A stretch of 64,000 nucleotides of DNA, taken from positions 2,938,463-3,002,462 of the forward strand of contig LR990051.1 in the NCBI GenBank assembly GCA_905147135.1, read 5' to 3'. Source of the DNA: Blastobasis lacticolella. Taxonomy: Eukaryota; Arthropoda; Insecta; Lepidoptera; Blastobasidae. The notes under the pieces were generated by a model. It worked only from the letters and a program-made list of their open reading frames with translations, had not been told where the DNA came from and made no database searches. Both the position numbers and the translations under genes were made by a program. Below, one piece after another: positions 61,451 through 64,000 of the stretch (within the stretch, counting starts at the first letter, position 1; every line of letters starts with the position of its first letter).

Positions 61451-62063
61451 AGTGAACCAAATCTATATATATATATTTACACATGCAATATTTTGACATG
61501 CAATACATATTATTTAAAAGCTGACATTTGTATAAGTTTAACTGACATATATATACCTATGTTTATTTCTGTTTTATGATTATGACATGAATTAATTCTA
61601 AAGTGACGTTGTAATGCTGAAGATAAATGTATTTATAATTATAAACTATAATTATTAATGAAATGTAATGAGAATATGAGTCTGTAAAACTTGAAATAAA
61701 TTATATTTAATTTTATAGATAAAGTACATAAGTACAAAAATATTGCGATGCGCTTGACGTAGCGTTTACTGCGCGCGATGTATTTACAAAACCAGAAGAA
61801 CAAAACCTCCACGACCGCGTACGCTCAAATCAGCCTAGCCAATACCCCTAAAGCGTTGGACACTGGAATATAGGTGATTGCATTAGTGCAGCACGGCCAC
61901 ATCCACCAGCCGATCTACTTGCGTGGGAACGCTGAGGGGGACCTCAGCTCGCAATAAATAAGAACAAGAAAATATGTAATGTTTCTGTAATGAAATATTC
62001 TATGAATATCCTGTGTGTGTTTTAGTTTTAAGCTATGTGCGGTGTAATGTACTCATGGGATCA

Positions 62064-63787
62064 TCAGCACAATATACGACGCAGTTCCTTTCGATCAAGT
62101 TTGCCCCTGTGTCCGCGAGGCAATTCCTCAAGGATCCGCACAGCTGACAGCGGAGTTTTTGCATAGAGCTGCAAATAAAAAGAAAACAAGAGTTATCCGT
62201 TGTAAAGAATAGTTAGACAGATTAGTGATAAGATAATCAAAGAGTAGATCAAATATTTTAAAAAATAAGATTGATTTTTATTTTATTTTTAAAGCTGAAT
62301 TTTATGAACTAACACTAGTTCATAAAATTCAGCACGTTCAAATAGTGGTCAAACCTTTACTACAGACACGGATATAATTTTTCATAAAGTGGCACGCCAC
62401 GATCAGTTTGTCATGGCTAACTTTATCATGGCACTAGATCAAGCGGCGTGAAAATGAGTGGCCACCATAAAACACGGTTGAAGTTGTCTAAAACCGTCCA
62501 AGTGCGAATCTAACTCGCATGCAAAGGCTTTCGTCCGTGCCATTTGCATCAATATAATACGTCAAATTTTATAAAATTTAAGTCTTTGTAGCGTAAGTCC
62601 GGCTCACGCTATACCCGGTTTTTGGTATTTGTTGTTATTAATTAAGGTATATTTAATATTAGTACTATAATTACACAAAGTTTGGGCTTATATGTATAGT
62701 AGTTTTTACGATAGAGAAATAATTAAAAATACGTGTGGCACTCGGGGACTCCCGCGGTAAAGCTATTGCATAGCATTTTTTATCAACTTATGCAATTATA
62801 ATTATTTATTTATTTTATTTATGCAGTATTTTTTTTTCTTTGATATTAATTCGAGCTAATTAATGCGAGCTTCGTACAGTCGTACCATATACATACACGT
62901 TAAGGTTCAACTAGTCGCGGGCTCGAACTCACTCGTGGACGCGGCCAAAAAGCACGCTGTCTCACCTAGCATTGTGTCTAAAAGATATAGAATCAGTTAT
63001 GAGCAGTTAGCAGCTAGTCTACACGCATACGTCTAGTCGCACGCACACAAACACCGTGCCGAAGTCTGCCGAACTGAAACGACGTTAGACGATGCACGGC
63101 TTTCAACGCCCGCACCGCTGTGCCGGTCGGAGTGGGGGGTGTTCGGTTTTTTTCGTTACGGAATTTCTTGATTCGGTCGCCGCGCTCAAAGCCCGCGATA
63201 ATAGCTATGCAATAAGTGAATAAGCATGTATGGATTCTTATTTCCAACATTTTTGAATTTTTATTACTTTTAATACCGGTCATAGAAACACATATTCTGT
63301 GATAATTTCAAGTACTTGGTTGTCACGGTTCCAAAGATACAGGTCTGTGACAGACCGACTAATGGACAGACAACGGAGGCTACCCTTCGGTTACGGAACC
63401 CTAACAACCGGGCCAGGTGTGTCGGACCACGTGTAGTGTAGGGTGCCGTAGGCGAGATATAATGAGACGAAACCGGAAGATAAAAACACCACGGAATAAT
63501 TCACAAACTTCTCAATTTGATCCCAAGGACAACGTATATTGAAGAACATCGAAAGCTAGCTAATAATATATCTGATTTTCCAAAGCTCATATCCAAACTA
63601 AGAATTATAGGGTAACCTGCGGATTGATGAAGTCGAGGATCTCCTGCGGTTCCGGCTGGTATCCCGCGTGCGGCACCACGAACGCCACTGCCACTTCTCC
63701 GAATGCTTCATCAGGTGCGCCCACGACTGCCACCTCCGCCACGGACGAGTGTCGCAACAGGATTGTCTCAACAAGCTCAGGTGAAAT
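62064..63787 (-). CDS. Gene C: luciferase-like acyl-CoA synthetase, last two exons
   Basis: Exon 9 (63787-63617, 57 codons) and exon 10 (62168-62064, 34 codons plus TGA) match gene A in length, phase and splice sites. Exons 1-8 lie beyond the right edge. Protein differences from gene A in these exons: Pro to Ser and Lys to Asn in exon 9, and Lys to Glu in exon 10. The GKLDRKEL motif with the catalytic Lys and the C-terminal RRILC are unchanged. Reading frame and splice signals are intact, so nothing seen here suggests a pseudogene. Role assumed to be that of gene A. Confidence 0.88.
62729..63215. mobile_element. ~485-bp insertion in intron 9 of gene C
   Basis: Absent from the equivalent place in gene A (near 20418), where about 15 unrelated bases stand instead. 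The sequence is a close copy of 58600-59090. No coding capacity. Confidence 0.7.
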
Positions 63788-63874
63788 CTGTATGATCCAA
63801 AATTATTTATGGTTAACTATTTACGGTATGTATTTTGGTATTTCCAAATGTTAACACATTTATTTCTGAGCGAA

Positions 63875-64000
63875 CAAAGGCCCGCCGCTGCAGCTCTGGT
63901 TTAGCCAGAATAGAGACTACCGGGGACGAAAGAACAGAAAAGCAGACCTTGGCAGAAGCCGTGATTAGTTAGGCTGCGTGGGCTCGGCCACGTAAAGAGA
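63875..64000 (+). mobile_element. RT fossil in intron 8 of gene C (start only)
   Basis: Matches the start of the fossil at about 21085-21214 (CGCCGCTGCAGCTCTGG through CTCGGCCACGTAAAGAGA). Cut by the window edge. Confidence 0.55.

Larger units (their letters stand above)
52258..64000. repeat. Segmental duplication, copy 2 (gene C side)
   Basis: Direct-orientation partner of 13675-21214, running off the right edge. Specific differences: an RTE insertion at 53806-56997, retention of the full element at 58470-59363, and an extra ~485 bp at 62729-63215. Confidence 0.9.

Overview
The window is a piece of an animal nuclear genome, most likely from a moth or butterfly. The evidence is AT-rich DNA, small introns with GT/AG ends, tRNA-derived SINEs, RTE- and Jockey-type non-LTR retrotransposons, a Penelope-like element, and many short repeats of a kind I associate with Lepidoptera. 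The species cannot be named from sequence alone.

The only host genes I can support are a head-to-tail array of luciferase-like / 4-coumarate:CoA-ligase-like acyl-CoA synthetases (ANL superfamily), all on the minus strand. Gene A (28196 to 19613) and gene B (46965 to 35442) can each be assembled by hand into ten exons. The splice sites are canonical, the intron phases are identical (0,1,2,0,2,0,1,0,0) and each predicted protein is 520 residues. Gene C is represented by its last two exons (63787 to 62064) and continues off the right edge. All retain the adenylation motifs visible in their exons, and none ends in a peroxisomal SKL-type signal. An inverted, decayed copy of exon 3 lies in intron 1 of gene B.

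Layout: 1-13.6 kb is gene-poor and repeat-rich, with a 5'-truncated non-LTR element at 8.46-10.63 kb nested in a palindromic repeat. From 13.7 to 21.2 kb lies the 3' flank and 3' end of gene A. That block is duplicated in direct orientation at 52.3-64 kb as the 3' flank and 3' end of gene C, so the array grew by segmental duplication. 19.6-28.2 kb is gene A, with a Jockey fragment, a SINE and a TIR element with an 8-bp target duplication in its introns. 28.2-35.4 kb is intergenic and holds a ruined RTE element with nested insertions. 35.4-47 kb is gene B, whose introns hold an inverted copy of a 2.2-kb TIR repeat, a SINE, a gag-like ORF split by a Jockey element, and a 196-bp tandem duplication. 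47-52.3 kb is intergenic, with Penelope-like and SINE pieces. 52.3-64 kb is the second duplication copy, into which a nearly intact 3.2-kb RTE element has inserted. The matching site in the first copy is still empty.

The synthetase paralogues probably act in parallel as ATP-dependent acid:CoA ligases on unknown carboxylic acids. Nothing here shows an operon, CRISPR array or RNA gene; tRNA-like sequences belong to SINEs.
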